From: Nymphaea colorata
Taxonomy: Eukaryota > Streptophyta > Magnoliopsida > Nymphaeales > Nymphaeaceae
Assembly: GCF_008831285.2 (NCBI RefSeq)
Contig: NC_045142.1
Location: 16,367,354-16,431,353 of the forward strand
Direction of reading: 5' to 3'
Length of the DNA stretch: 64,000 bases
Part shown: piece after piece, positions 1 to 12,929 of the stretch
How the letters are laid out: every line of letters starts with the position of its first letter
Position numbering within the stretch: the stretch's first letter is position 1
Position numbers and translations under genes: made by a program
Notes under the pieces: generated by a model
What the model saw: the letters and a program-made list of their open reading frames with translations, nothing else
Database searches by the model: none
What the model was told of the DNA's origin: nothing

Positions 1-2432
1 GCAAGCTACCTTGATGGTGTGCTAGGCTGGAGCTTGGTGCTCCATCAGGCTTATCAAGATCCTTGCTAGCATGCTCTAGGGTTGCTAGTGGTTCTAGTGC
101 TGAGCTTTACTGGAACGTCGGCTTGGCTTCAGCTGGCATCTTGCTCATCTTGTTATGCAATCTGTGTGTGTTGTGGCCAACAACTATGCATCTAGGTGGA
201 TAAAGGGCCTGACAATGTTGATTTTTCGCAAGCAGGTCTGGAGTTGTTAGTGGGCCTTGGATGTTGTTGGTTTTGATCTTGATGGCTGCTAGCATAGGCG
301 TGGGCCCATGCTATTGTTATCTTCCTCTAGTGGTTAGTAGTGGATCCTAGCAAGGCTAATCCTTCGGCTAGGGCCTGTATCAACTAGAGGCTTTAGTACT
401 GCCCTTATTCCATTGCCTTTTAGGATAGGGCTTTCTCTATATGGGTAGTACAGGCACTTATCATTGACAAGAAAGAGCAACACTAAAACTAATTGGTCTA
501 CCATAAATTTTTGTTTTGAGAAACTGTTGGCTTGTTTGATGGCTACTAACCTTTGTGCATGGGCTCCATATGTCTGCTAACATCTTGGGTGGCCTTCTCC
601 TTGGCTTGGTTAGCCCCTCAATTTGTTATCTTAACCCAAATCCTTCTATCTCATAATTCTCATTGCATGGGGATTAGGGAGGTCCATATGATGTAGTGGT
701 CGATTAAATACCTCTATCTCAATTAGAAGTTTTTTTGTTATATTCACAATACAATATTTGTGTAGCTACATCCCCCAAGCATTTAGTAAAATAAACGAAT
801 AATGTAGAAATGATGCATACATTTTAGTTAATCTTGCAAAATTAGTTTAACTTGTATGCTATGGGAGATACAATGACTTCTTTATGTTCTAAGTACATAA
901 TGCCCTATTGTCAGTTGAGAGAACAAATTTCTTAACATAAATATTAAAAGCGCAAGAATATGTTATGACAATTTGAAATTTATTTGGAGAAAATAAAATA
1001 TAATGCAATAACAAGCAACTTGATTGGCACAAAATTTTATATGCCATCTAGAGAATCACAGATGAGAGGTGGACTGATTTAATCATGTATTTCATGCAAT
1101 AACAAATCACTTACATATTCTGTTAAGTTATTCTATGACATCCAAAGTTAATAGAGAAGTTAATAAGTGATATTAGATTTATATTGAAACATTAGTTACC
1201 AAGCTTTCCTTATAAATAAGTTATCGACATAAGATAAAAAATGTATAATCATTGTCAAGGGAATATAGAAAGAAATGCTGTCAATCAAAACAAGACAGCA
1301 ATTTATCCAAATACAAACAAAAAAAATTTCAATTTATTTTTTATAATTACAATTTAGTGATTTTATTTGTCATTTCCCGTAGTCTTCTATTTTTATTTAG
1401 ATATGTGGTGAAATAAGTTTGAAAGATAGCCTAAAGCTTAATGGTTGTGCAATTGAAATTCTCAATTGAACATGCAATGCAAGTGAATAGGAAAGAAGCT
1501 AGAGTATCTTCTATCAAATCAACACTAAGAAGAGAAATATATTAGAATGTAAGGGGTTGAATGGCCTTGTTTATATTACACATAAAGTATCAATAAAACA
1601 CAGTATAGTTATTTTACAAATTGACCCAGAAACTTCCATTTATCTTGTACTATATGTTACAAAAGCAAAACTTCAACGAATAAAAGGTTATTAGCTCATA
1701 ACACTTTGATGAATTGAAATTAGAGGTTGAAGAAGAGCCGTCTGCCATATTTCAAAAGGAAAATCTTGAACAATTTAATAGAAAAGTAGAAAAGGAAATT
1801 GATGGTAAAAAGTTGATATGCTAGAGAATGATGTGGAATTTGAATGAGAACACGAAAATGAATGTAAACATGATAAATTTGTCACGTTTTCATTTGTCAC
1901 TTGTATTGTATAAGTTTAGTTTCTGATGTACAAGACTTTAAAGGATCATTTCCTAATCATTGCCGTATTGGACTACATGTTTTTGTTAAAAAACATACTT
2001 TCTTTAGTTTCCTGATTTTCTTCTTCTTCTTTATTTCAACTTCTCTGTTTCTATATTTTAAAAAGTATGTTTTCCAACTTTACATTTCAATTGCTGTAAC
2101 AAAATGGGCTACATAATGCACTTTACGATATTGGTCATGCGTAATTTGTCCAAACTAACTTTTATTACAAATTTTTTATCTTTTTGACCTTATATTTCAT
2201 ATCTAACTATTGCCATGAAAATACAAGCTACATTATGTACTTTACAACATTGGTTGTACCCACTTTGACCAAATCCAATTACTCATGTTTCACATACACT
2301 AGAAAAGAAATAACCCTCACCAGTGGACCACTGGCGAAAGGAAGAAAGAGTCTCGATGGTGGATAGGCACCGCGTACTTCCTCCTTACCCCCTTCTGTCA
2401 TTCCACAAAAAAGGGAGGCAGTCCACGACAGC

Positions 2433-2433
<1 letters not shown>
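1..2433. other. AT-rich intergenic DNA, no gene recognised
   Basis: I see no conserved protein motif, RNA gene or transposon terminus here. The first 300 bases are less AT-rich and contain short open frames without recognisable domains. The rest is AT-rich with frequent stops on both strands. It may include old transposon remnants, but nothing in it can be assigned. Confidence 0.4.

Positions 2434-2475
<42 letters not shown>
2434..2475. repeat. (GA)n microsatellite
   Basis: This is an uninterrupted run of about 21 GA dinucleotides. The open frames that cross it encode only Arg-Glu repeats (or Ser-Leu on the other strand) and are artefacts of the repeat. Confidence 0.95.
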
Positions 2476-2480
<5 letters not shown>

Positions 2481-2855
2481 ACGTGGGATTAATAGGGGAC
2501 AAATAATGGACAGGGAAAAAAGGAACATTTTGACAGCTGCAGCAGGATTCAAGTTTCCTATATACATATAAAAAATGCTTAGATGGGTATTCAACTTACT
2601 GCAGCACCAACCCTGTTTTCGTTTATTTTTTCAATCAGGGGAACAATCGTGTCTGCGTCACATACGTTAGTTTATGGAAAATGAATAATTTTAGCATATT
2701 CTCTAGAGAAAGACTAGTTTCTTTTCTTTTTCCACATTTACTAAGTTAATGATTTCTTTGACGAGCTTATTTCTCTTTCTTTTCCATTTTTTGTATTTTA
2801 GTAGATTACAACTACTTAAATTTATTTAGGACATGAAATCATTTAGGAGAGGTTC

Positions 2856-2862
<7 letters not shown>

Positions 2863-2893
<31 letters not shown>
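2863..2893. repeat. (TC)n microsatellite
   Basis: This is an uninterrupted TC run of about 15 units. It lies about 400 bp from the (GA)n tract at 2434 and has opposite purine/pyrimidine polarity, so the two could pair as an imperfect inverted repeat. It lies downstream (3') of the minus-strand phosphatase gene. Confidence 0.95.
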
Positions 2894-2895
<2 letters not shown>

Positions 2896-3259
2896 AAAGT
2901 CAGAATCATGCATGTCACTTTCTAAGCGGGGAAGAATGGAAAGATCATAGTATTAGGTTGCAGTTGACAAACAGATCAAATCATCATTTTCTGTGGAATT
3001 TGCAGCCACGTGGAAGCTTGGTCATGAATTGCTTGCTGTAAGTATAGTCAGGCTAAGTTAGTCTTTTGACAGCAGCCGTGTATTTCACAATCAGGCTGGT
3101 CTACTAGATAGCCTCATATAGGTTGGTCTGGTTGAAGCCCTCAGCTCCAAGAAGTCGTACACAATGATAGATATTCACTACAGCAGGAACAATACATACC
3201 ATATACATAGCTGATACAATAAATCATAGTCTCTTCTATCTACATACCACTGCCCCACA

Positions 3260-3265
3260 TTTATT
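3260..3265 (-). promoter_or_regulatory. Candidate poly(A) signal of the phosphatase gene
   Basis: The minus strand reads AATAAA here, about 220 bases past the phosphatase stop codon at 3483-3485. This is a plausible distance for a plant 3' UTR. Plant polyadenylation signals are degenerate, so this is only a candidate. Confidence 0.35.
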
Positions 3266-3482
3266 TCCCTAACCTGTACTTGGAGCAAACAATGGCCAGG
3301 GTAATAATGTTGTTTTCTCCACGAGGTGCCACCCTTGCAGCTAGCCATCTATGCAGGTTGTCCTTCAATCCTACATTTGTTTCAACTATAAACTGCCAAA
3401 ACTGAGTGGCATTTTACAGGAAGTGTTATGGTCATGAGGTCTCTCCTCGATCTAAAGTAGCAGCAGCAACGTCAATGAAAGA

Positions 3483-6400
3483 CTATACTGGCGCAGAAGT
3501 TGGAATGCCATGCTTTTGAAACCATTCTGGCATGTGGTATTGTTCATAAAGCAGAGGCCGCACATCCTTTTGCATAGCAAGTTGTTCGAGTAGTGGAAGA
3601 ATAACCTGTATTAGCTGGTGTAGAAACAAATGTTTATAATATGAATAACCTAATCCAGTTGTGTTACTTATGAATCATTAACAAATTAATTTCAATTCAC
3701 CTGCATGTCTTCAGGCTGTCCTGCTGAAAATGGAACACAAGGTATTCCATTTAGAGGTTGCAATAGAAAGCTAAAAGGATTGTTGTCAACGATGACTGTA
3801 CGACCAAGGTCTTTGGATAAACATGTAAGATCCTTCACATGTTCTCGGTATTTCCTGATTCAATAACCATGAAGACTTCTATCAGTTCAACAATTAACAT
3901 TCAAGCAACAATCAAAAGGCATGAGATGTAGAAGGACAAGGAAGATTTAGTCCATACTGCAGTCTATATGGTGCAATTTAAGTAAAAGAGTTCTAGCATT
4001 AACAACATCATAAGCTGATCAACTTAACAGCTAAATCAAAACCTTTGAATTAAACTGGTGAAGCAATCACCACTTAAAACACATTGTGAAGAAACAGAAA
4101 TGGTGCTCATAAAGACAGCTGAATTTGCAGGAACTTACGTGCTAATTGTTGCAGGACGGTAAAGCCGAAGGGAGATTCTATTGTTAACATCTATTCTGTC
4201 AATAAGTGGCCTGGCATAGCCTGAGCACTTACAAGTGTCAATAAGATGATTAAGGAACCAAAAAAGCACATAGCAAATGTTGTGTACCTTCAAGTCCAGC
4301 TGTGAAAAGCACAAGCTCCGCAAATTCACTTGTTCGTGCCAAAAACTCATGCAGACCAGGACGTTCAAATACAGTGATATGATTTACTCTGGGCTTTCCT
4401 TCACCATCCTTCATCAAATAAATTGCATATGACACCTCCATCAGATAATCAAGACATCTGAATGTGTGCATCAGAGCACTTACTGGAACTGCTAGTGACA
4501 GAAAGAAATGATGCCAGAAATAAATTGAGTACATCACTCAGGCAGCCCACTGCACCTTATTCTTAACAGTGTTTATTCTAATAATGGGGCCATGGACTGA
4601 CTTTATGGGGGGGTTGGACAATGAACATTTTGTGAGTGTCCAATGAATCTGCCTCCAACATTGGAGAAGATTCATGGAACACTGGATTCTAGAGCTCCAT
4701 GAATTTAAGCCAATTTTTAGGGCAGATTCATTGGACATTCACAAACTGTTCCATTGTCCAAATGCCCCCTATGTGTTCAACTTGTCAACCCCAGACAGAT
4801 GGTTTCGTTTTTGTCCCTAATATCTTTCAAAATGCTGCAGTAGAATTATGCATCAACTTGCCATTACAATAGGATAAGTAGTTCAGGAAAGACTTGTCCA
4901 AATTACACATTCAATAATGCATGTTCAATATCCAATGTGAATAATGCTAAATCTGATTTGCCCTTCAAAAGAGCAAAATGAAAAACCAAGATGACATTTC
5001 AACATCTCTTAAGGAAAAAATATTGTTGGACAGCTTATTCAAACCCATGAAAGTGAGAATGAAATGTGAATACTGCACATGGTTTATGTTTGTGCAAGTA
5101 AACATTTTGCACCTTCAACACACACCAACCTTGTCAACAGACACACACTCCAACTCAAACCATTTTAATCCAGCTTCAGTTGCTTGATCACGAACAGAAC
5201 CTGGCAAGCTAGATGTCTCGTAAGCACACACCAGAGTCTCATCCAAGTCTAGCACCACCTGCCAATTTTCCAAAATCACATACTGGGAAAAGTAAAAGAA
5301 CAAAAACAAAAACAAAAAGAACAAAACTATAGCAAAGCAGCAGTTGCATGTATCAGAAAATATAGAAGCACATAAAAAGGACAACATAAACCTTATTTTT
5401 TTTAAATGAAGGTTCTTTAGATATTCAAGATTCTGATTTGGATCAATGCAGAAAAAAAATAGCTAATCAACTAAAGCACCAAAATTATATAAAACATATT
5501 TTGGACAGACTCAGGCACATGTAAAAGGTTAGGCCAATTCACAGGGAAGAAAATTTTCAAGCAACTTCCTTCTGAAACAATCTTCCTATTCTCAAGCTTT
5601 GCAAGGGTAAAGATGGCACCCATACAGCACAAGTGAACAAACAGACATCCTATGGTCATGACTTTATTCAGTAAAAGAGGAATGAGAAAAGAAAAAGATC
5701 AGTGACATGCAAGAAACAAATTTTCCCATATGAACAAGGTCCAGGTTGGCTTGGAAGTCCGAGTTTGCAATGGATACTCCAGCCCGTTCAAATTGAAGAG
5801 CTAATAAAGGGGTGGAACCACAACTGGAATTTGAAAGTTTACACTTGAGTTATGAATGATCGATCCTCCTTGTTGGCCAGCTTGAAGAGTTCCTAAACAA
5901 GTCCGACAATTATGAAAAAGGAAGCATGGTTTATTTATTTTGGTTGGTAACCTTAGCAGCTTTAAGAAGGTCCTAAGGAACTGGTTGCCAGTCGAAGGCT
6001 ATCAAATGTTATGTAAAGAAATCCACCATTACAATTTTGCCTAATGGCTCAGTGTATTTGACTGCATGGATAACTTATGGAGGGTCTCTGTAAAACAACA
6101 AGGATTAAGACGAGCACAATTTGGATATTCAACTGGCTCTCTACACTCCATACCCTTTCACTGATGAAACCATTCCCATTTTACAATCCCATAGTCTCCA
6201 CCTTATCCTTCCACAAAATAAACTATTGTAACTAGTCCAATCCCAAGAAAAGACTTAGCTATAGTCTTGTACAGGTTATGCATCTGATGCCAATATATAG
6301 ATTGTTAATTACATGATGGTTGTGTAAGTTCACAGAAACAATATGAGTTGCATCAGCAAGGGTTTCCATGTGTTTGCATTTGTTTCAGGAAAAATTAAAA

Positions 6401-9400
6401 GAGTCATGCTAGCCTAGGAACAAAGCATTGTTATCACAGAAACTAGATTAAATAAAAACAAAGAACAATCATGTAGCATTCAAAGCCAGTCATCTTACAG
6501 TCTACAATTTTAAGGCATCACTAATAATGCTGTCCATGCTAAGGTCCTCCCAGTCCGTTTGTATCACTCATTCAAGCTTAACTCTTACTAAGAATATTCA
6601 TGGACTTTCCACACAAAATAGAATGCAAAGATGTAATATCTCACTGTTTAATAGGCACCAGCCTTAAAAGGACAGAAGAGAATCATGATCATTTCAAGTT
6701 TCAATGTCAACCTAAATTTAATAACATGGGGACACTGACGCCAAAAATCTCCAGACATACTCACAAAAATTGTTCTCCAGTTCCATTTTCGTGATATCCT
6801 TTTCAGGTACTTTTGGAAAAGCTGTTTTCTTGTCTCAGAAACCCAAAAAATTAAAGAATAGGACATGAAAGTGCTGAATAGAAATTAGTTACACTTACAC
6901 ACTAAGGAGTTTCAAACCGAGCAAAACAAGCTTTCACCAAGTCAAGCCGGGTCATGCCTAGTTACAAGCATAAAAAAGTCCTCTTATTGGTTTGACCCAG
7001 TAAGGGCTGAGTCAACCGTGTCAATGAGTAAACTCTGAGAATTCCAAAACACTGCTGGGAAGCAGCAGGGCAATAGATCATCTTTAAGATAGACAATGGT
7101 CAACAGATCTGCTCTCTGAACCTAAGAATCTAACTGATTGCCACTTAAGTTAAGATGATAATATCCAACTAGGACATTCTTTAATTTTTCTTTAATACAG
7201 TGACACAAGGAAATTACTGAACAGCCTGCTGAGATATTTCCATTCTGTGTTGCACAGCAGATCCTAAAGCATATTGGCTTTAACAGATGATTATGGTCCA
7301 CAAAAAATCCAATACATAAGCTATCTTCTGGTGGAGACAAGTCAGTAAGTTAACGTTCTCCCCCTCTCTCACTCAGTTCTTTAGATATTTTATTGGCTTG
7401 GCAGTTGAAAAGTCCTGGAAAATATTAGGAGTTCCAATTGCAATCCTTCTGAAACATGACATTCTCCATTGTCATTTGAACTCGCTATATTCTGAAGAGA
7501 ACTAAAATGGCCACCCATCTCCTACACAAGTTTATTGTCTGCACAGGCATAGTCTAGGCTCTTGATGGTAGTGACTGAGAGACCCCATTTACAAAAAACG
7601 AACAAGCTCTAGCTGGCTAGATGGCTGTTTTGGAACATACTGCACATCATTTCTACCACCCATGATAAAGAACAACCAAAACTGCATATCTCTCCAGTCT
7701 CCACTACTCCACCACAAATTCTTTGGGATCTTCTCATTAAAGAGAGGATGCAACAAACATTGAGGCCTAATATCTCTATCTTAGAGATGAGGCAAAATAA
7801 AGATAATATATCATCAACTAACAGTTATGAGATCTATGAAGCTGATCCATAAGAAGATCTTGTAGGCCCATCTTACCTGGTTGATCAATTGAACCTCAAA
7901 GGAGACATGTGGAGTATAACTAAATCCATAAAAATTTTTATTACTCATCATCTGTTAAGATATATTATCAATTAGCTAGGTTTCGACTGACAGTTACAAC
8001 CAATAAGTCCAATAATTTGCAATGCCTATGACTAAGCCATTCCAGAATACACACTCAAGAAAGGAATTTTGTTGCAGCAAATTGGGCTTGATAATAAACC
8101 AATGATTATGTTCACCGAATCAGCTTCGGCAGTTGAATAAACCTGTGTGAAGATGTTGGTGCAGCATGGGTGCGGCTGCCAGTTCTGGTGTATAACTCAA
8201 TTACATATATATGTTTTGTCTACATATATGTAAGAAATTACACATTGCATACACACATATACAAATGCACAGATACCCATTGTGGCACCTGTACCTGTGC
8301 TCATGTGGCATAGCCATTGATTCAGCAAATACGAGTATCCTGGTCAAGCCTGACATGAGCAGTGAACCGCACATCACTAACATGACTGACATATTACGAA
8401 ATCTTTTGCATGCTTGTCTCAACTTGGGAAACGATGACCTCAGACCAATTTATCCAAAAGACCCATCTATCCTGCGGAGATAAAGCATGAACCATCTCAT
8501 AGTAGGACTGAAACAATGCCAGGGACATGAATACGTCTCAGAGATCATACATTAAAAGTTTGGAAATCAATAAATGAATATTCCATGAGCATGATGTATA
8601 CGTCACCAGATGGCGGGAGCCCTCTACATCTCAGTATTGTCAGTCTTGGTTTTCATACAGTTCCATTCTGCTGGCTGATGAGGCACATCCCTCAACTAAC
8701 ATCCTCGTGTATCAGCACTTATTGGGTGATTTTCCATTTTCTTATTTTTAAAAACAATTAATAAATATTTATAACATTTTATAAATAAAAATGCTTAATA
8801 TTTTAAGAATCCTGTCATCCAAAACCAGTTCGGTTTGCAGCCAATATGATGTGTATCGGCCCATAAGGGACTGATGTTGCCAACACTGCTAAAACTAAAC
8901 TTCGACCATCAGATGTTACTTTCTTCTCAAGGAATGAGTTGAATGATTGGGTAATTTCAACAAATCTAAATATATCACCCATCTAAGTAGCAAATAGGTT
9001 TGCTGTCATTTGTCAACTACTTTTTTAGAGATGGATCCTAAAATCATTCCAAAACAAAAGTTTCTCTCCCTGATTTATATGAGCAAAAACGAGACCGCAA
9101 TAACCCGATCTCAACATAGATTTTGAAAATAAGAGATCAAAGCTGGGCCTTGAACGGCATCAACTACATCCGATCAAAGCTTCATCAGTGACGGAAATTT
9201 TCTGAAAGGAAAATCAAATAAGGAAACAAAAAACTGATAAAGAATAAGGTAGATGGTATTAATACCAGTTTTCTGTTGAATATCGCAAGACAAAATCCAC
9301 ACTCAACCACCAAATTGTGGAGAAAGTCCATCAACCTACTCCTAAAGCACCACATCCTTCTCACGGATCGCCTTTAAGAAATAGAAAGAACCCAGCATGA

Positions 9401-9987
9401 CTCACCACCAGAGCGACCAAAAATGAAAGCAGGAACCGTAACGAGAGCTCAATTTCTGAACTCACAAAATACGGAATTGCTTACAGAAATGAACAAAATG
9501 GACGAACCAAAATCGGGTCTAATATTTGGCACAATTCCCAGCCATAACAAAGTAAAGCACTGGCAGGAATCATAATAGAACTTCAATCACGAAAAAACAA
9601 AAAAGGAGCTTAATTCCTCAAGTTACGAGAGATCTGAATCACGAACAGCCACAAAATTATTTGCTAAAATGGTTGAAGAAACAAGAGAAAGGGAGAAGGG
9701 GGTGTTGAAGCGCACACCGTTAGCCTGTCGATGGGTTTGTCCTGCGGGAGGTCAGAAGGAACATCATCGGACTGTATGTCGACGGGGAGGGGCTTAAACG
9801 GAGGGAAGGACGGGGAGCAGAGCAGCGACTGCCGAAGACCAAAAAAGGCGAGGACTCGGCCAAAGGAAGGCGGCCCCCGGAACAACTGGAGGAAGATTTG
9901 GAACAGAAAAGAGAACCAATTCAGAAGCGTCCTCCACACATGGAAGGTGCCGGTCGTGCAAACCTGCGCCTCCGCCAGCTTCCCCAT
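3483..9987 (-). CDS. CTD-phosphatase-like HAD family protein (NLI-interacting-factor type), six exons
   Basis: Exons on the minus strand are 9987-9718, 5258-5130, 4408-4288, 4220-4139, 3854-3701 and 3614-3483. All junctions are GT-AG, phases agree and the product is 295 residues. The HAD nucleophile motif DLDET is at about residues 94-98, with its first Asp the expected phospho-acceptor. FTAG follows at about 167-170 and DNNP at about 224-227, so the three HAD phosphatase motifs are in order. The family (FCP1/SCP-like) removes phosphate from Ser/Thr, classically on the RNA polymerase II tail. The substrate here is unknown. The layout and C-terminus (MPEWFQKHGIP) match, from memory, Arabidopsis At3g55960, also about 300 residues. 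A hydrophobic stretch at about 21-36 could be membrane-associated. I chose the ATG at 9987 because the family N-terminus begins there. An in-frame upstream ATG at 10188 exists but encodes CT-repeat-derived sequence. Confidence 0.92.
5259..9717 (-). other. Large first intron (about 4.46 kb) of the phosphatase gene
   Basis: The intron separates the N-terminal exon from the exon that begins with the DLDET motif. The donor is GTGTGC after codon 90 and the acceptor is TTGGCAG. It is AT-rich with scattered short open frames, none with a recognisable domain. No intact transposon was identified inside. Its length is far above that of the other four introns (about 67 to 720 bases), so it probably grew by insertion of material now too diverged to recognise. 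Confidence 0.75.
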
Positions 9988-10004
9988 AAACGAATCAATG
10001 AGAA

Positions 10005-10026
10005 AGAGAGAGAGAGAGAAAGAGAG
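10005..10026 (-). repeat. GA/CT microsatellite in the phosphatase 5' leader
   Basis: This short interrupted GA run reads as CT repeats in the sense of the minus-strand gene and ends about 18 bases upstream of its ATG at 9987. CT-rich 5' leaders are common in plant genes, so it is probably transcribed. A regulatory role is inference. Confidence 0.7.
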
Positions 10027-10479
10027 GGTGAGGACTTTCAAGGCATCAGAGGGAGAGAAGGGAAGAGAGAAAGGTGGACGGAAAAGTATGTTGATGATGA
10101 TTATGCTTGTTTGTATGGGCCAATCAAACGACTGTCTTCTTTTAGCTGTCCCTAGACCCCGGCGTGGGTCCAACGCCTCCTCCTCCATTTTTCCTTGTCA
10201 CCCACATCACAGCTCTATCTTTTTCTCAACCAAGACAGACAGAGGGGTCGCCTCCCTACAATTATGTGGACACTATGCTGTATAATGAAACGCTGGATAT
10301 GGTGGCACTGACTTCAAGGTTCCAGCAGGATTGTACAGTCACACAGTAACATCATTTTGCACCATCATTTTCTCAGCTGTATTCAATTTGATTTGAATCA
10401 TCTTATGTATTTAGCTGTCTTTGAATCACCAAATACAGTTAAAACTATTGTTTGCAAAGACATCCAATAAAATTCGAAG

Positions 10480-10860
10480 GATATCGAAAATATTAGCATG
10501 GGCCTGAGGATATAATTCGGCCCCTCCTAGATAGGATTCAAATTAGATATATTTCTAACCATATCGTTTTCTTTGGCATATTTGAATAGAAATAAAAAGA
10601 AGTTATATCCAAATTCAAAATCTACATCTTATCCAAATTTGATTTTTATATTTATATCTGGCATCTAAATTTCAAACTAAAACTTATCAATTTTAAAAAT
10701 GTAAGGGTATTAAATATAAGATAGTTATTTCAAATTAAATCTGATATGAATATGAATCTGAATCTGAACTTGATCAGATATTTACATGCCCAATCCGAAT
10801 ACAAATACGATCGAATTTCATTTCTTGAATCTGAACCTAATCTAATTTCTTAATTGAATA
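10480..10860. repeat. Dispersed 'GATATCC/AATCC'-rich repeat, copy 1
   Basis: The segment is dense in GAATC/ATCCAAAT-like words. It resembles segments at 12300-12660, 12930-13340 and 14520-14890, which share phrases such as 'aaatgtcatt' followed by 'aaatccaaat' and a terminal 'atat(a/t)gacat' block. It is probably a degraded transposable element family. The class is not assignable by eye. Confidence 0.4.
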
Positions 10861-11147
10861 CTTTTTTCTCTTCATTTTCAATTTTTTTTTTTTGAACGGT
10901 TCAAATGAAATATCTCCCTGAATGCCTGCAGCCCATCTTGATTAACCTTCTTAACTAAATGTTGGAGAAAAATAAAGCTTGTTTGAAGCCTTTCTTATGC
11001 AAATTTTACTTTTTGACTGAAGGTCCAGGCTGTGGCCGTGTGAGGACTGACTTCTCGTTGCATTTATGAGGCCATTAAACTCGGCACGAGCGAAGAGAGA
11101 GAGGGGCAGTAGCTGATTGGTCAATAGTTGGATATTAGAACCAAAGA

Positions 11148-11161
11148 ACGTGGGCCCACGT
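11148..11161. promoter_or_regulatory. Perfect 14-bp palindrome ACGTGGGCCCACGT
   Basis: The sequence is self-complementary over 14 bases. It combines two inward TGGGCC (site II/TCP-type) words with outer ACGTG cores. It lies about 1.16 kb upstream of the phosphatase start. Known plant TCP and bZIP factors bind these core words; binding here is untested. Confidence 0.4.
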
Positions 11162-12299
11162 GGGTCACCACCAGTTTTGTAGGCTTACGAGAGTCGTGTT
11201 CATTAGTCGTCGACTCGTCGTCATGCTTCCCATATATCATACTCCTCAGTTAATTATTCACCCACGCACCACTAGTTGTGGTAAAAACTAAAAAGTATTT
11301 CGTTCGGATGGAGTCACAAAAATTTTGAGTTAAACTATGATTTCAAAATTTTAACAAAAGCTAAAATCAAAATTTTCAAATTCTTTATATATATTAAGTT
11401 AAAAATTTTTAAACTTATATATAAAATTTTAAAGTTTTTAAATTTGAAGGGGGGCCAAGGCCCCCGCAGGCCCCCCCTTTTTCAGCCCCTGCTTAGTGGT
11501 AACTAACAATCAGTATGGAGGTCAATTTTTTCACCTTATTCATAGAGAGGTTATCTACCCGTTCAAGTGTTTGGACGAGGCTTCAAAGCATTTCTTTCTA
11601 CCTTCGAGGTTTTGGATTGCATGAGGGTTTAAGTAGGTAGTGGGTCGCTTTTTACTCGATAGAACATACCTTACTTTCAACGGCTCAAGAGACTAGCGCC
11701 TACAAGAATCAAAATAAGAGTGCACTGTTTATATGATTCCTGTGCTAACTAGTTATGCTACACCCCGACGATAAGACTTCTCCATTGAATTACTCTCAGT
11801 CAAATTCCAAATGAGCAAATATTGATTTGGAGTTCTTGCTTTTCGTCGCCTTGTGGGTCGAAATTTTCTTGTTGAAAGCTAGTCTTCAGATTTATGGTTG
11901 GGACAGAGTCCAGTTTGTTTTTACTCGGGTCGGCTTCGATCGTACGATAGGGAGCTCGAGCTAATCCCTCCCATGGTGATATAGCTGGACCCCGCTGGCT
12001 CATGGAGGTGAATTGCTTACCCGACGAACATTTAGGTACTTATATTTTCATGAAATTCTAAAACAAGTCTCATATTCTTTTATTTGTTTATTTATTTTTT
12101 ATATGGGGTTTGTGCTTTCTGTTTTCCGCAAGCCTCATATATATGAGTACCTTACTTTTCCTTTCTCTGTTTTTTATAAATTAGAAGAGTTAGGTACTTT
12201 TGATCTTTCAACAACACACGCACGCACACACACCAAAGAAAAAAAAATGAACGTTATATAAATTTTTCGTCTTCGTTTTAGCTAGTAAGAATGCTGTGG

Positions 12300-12660
12300 T
12301 TAGAGATGTCAATAAATCTGTTTTGGAATGGCTATCCTATTGGACTGCTTAAAAAAATTAGATATGGAAGAAAATAATTAATATTTGATTAAGAAATCAG
12401 ATTACATTTGAATTTAGATTTTAATAAATATTTAATCAAATTTGGATTTAGATCAGACTTAGTTTTAAATGAATCCATGTATTTTGAAAATTGGTTCTTA
12501 GCACATTGTAATGCGTTTTGGATTCGGTTTAGAAATTGGATTCAGAGTTGGGCCAGATTCATTTTGTGATTTCAGATTCGGACAGATATGGTTCATGGTA
12601 CATCCCATTTGAATCCGACCCAATGACATCCTAGGTTCGGGTCTCCTACGGGTTTAGAAA
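12300..12660. repeat. Dispersed repeat, copy 2 (inverted relative to the others)
   Basis: It begins with 'gatgtcaataaatc' and contains GGATTTAGATC/GGATTCGG words that are the reverse complement of the ATCCAAAT/CCGAATCC words in copies at 12930 and 14520. Orientation is therefore opposite. No coding capacity is seen. Confidence 0.4.
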
Positions 12661-12740
12661 TGTGTGCCCCATTTTGAGAATTGAGTAGAATGGTTCTACC
12701 TAAATACAAATTCACTAGCTTGACAACCAGATGCAATTAA

Positions 12741-12862
12741 TTATATGTATAATTTTGTCCATGAACTGCATGTTGCAGATGAAACAAAGCGCTTCATTAA
12801 ATATATATATGGTTATATCCATGAAATGCATGTCGCAGATCAAACAAATTATTTCGACTATT
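12741..12862 (+). repeat. Two tandem 60-bp units
   Basis: The word 'tccatgaa(c/a)tgcatgt' recurs at 12758 and 12818, a period of 60 bases, each followed by 'gcagat(g/c)aaacaaa'. Because 60 is a multiple of three, an open frame at 12745-12966 runs through both units, but the peptide has no recognised domain. Confidence 0.7.
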
Positions 12863-12929
12863 GCTTTGGCACAAAGACATTTGGCTCGTCAAAGGCTTGG
12901 TACATAATTCATCTTTTCTCTCTTAGTGA

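Larger units (their letters stand above)
10290..12300. other. Intergenic region upstream of the phosphatase gene
   Basis: No gene is seen. It contains a diverged dispersed repeat (10480-10860), a GC-box palindrome at 11148-11161 and a C/G-rich terminus-like segment at 11440-11500 that follows an AT-rich stretch. Short open frames at 11800-12261 have no recognisable domain. Confidence 0.4.

Noticed and set aside
2323-2594. Open frames on both strands through the (GA)n tract
   Set aside because: Produced by the microsatellite.
9731-10285. 184-residue plus-strand open frame, and smaller frames nearby
   Set aside because: They are antisense to exon 1 and the CT-rich leader of the phosphatase gene; composition is Arg/Glu repeat-driven.
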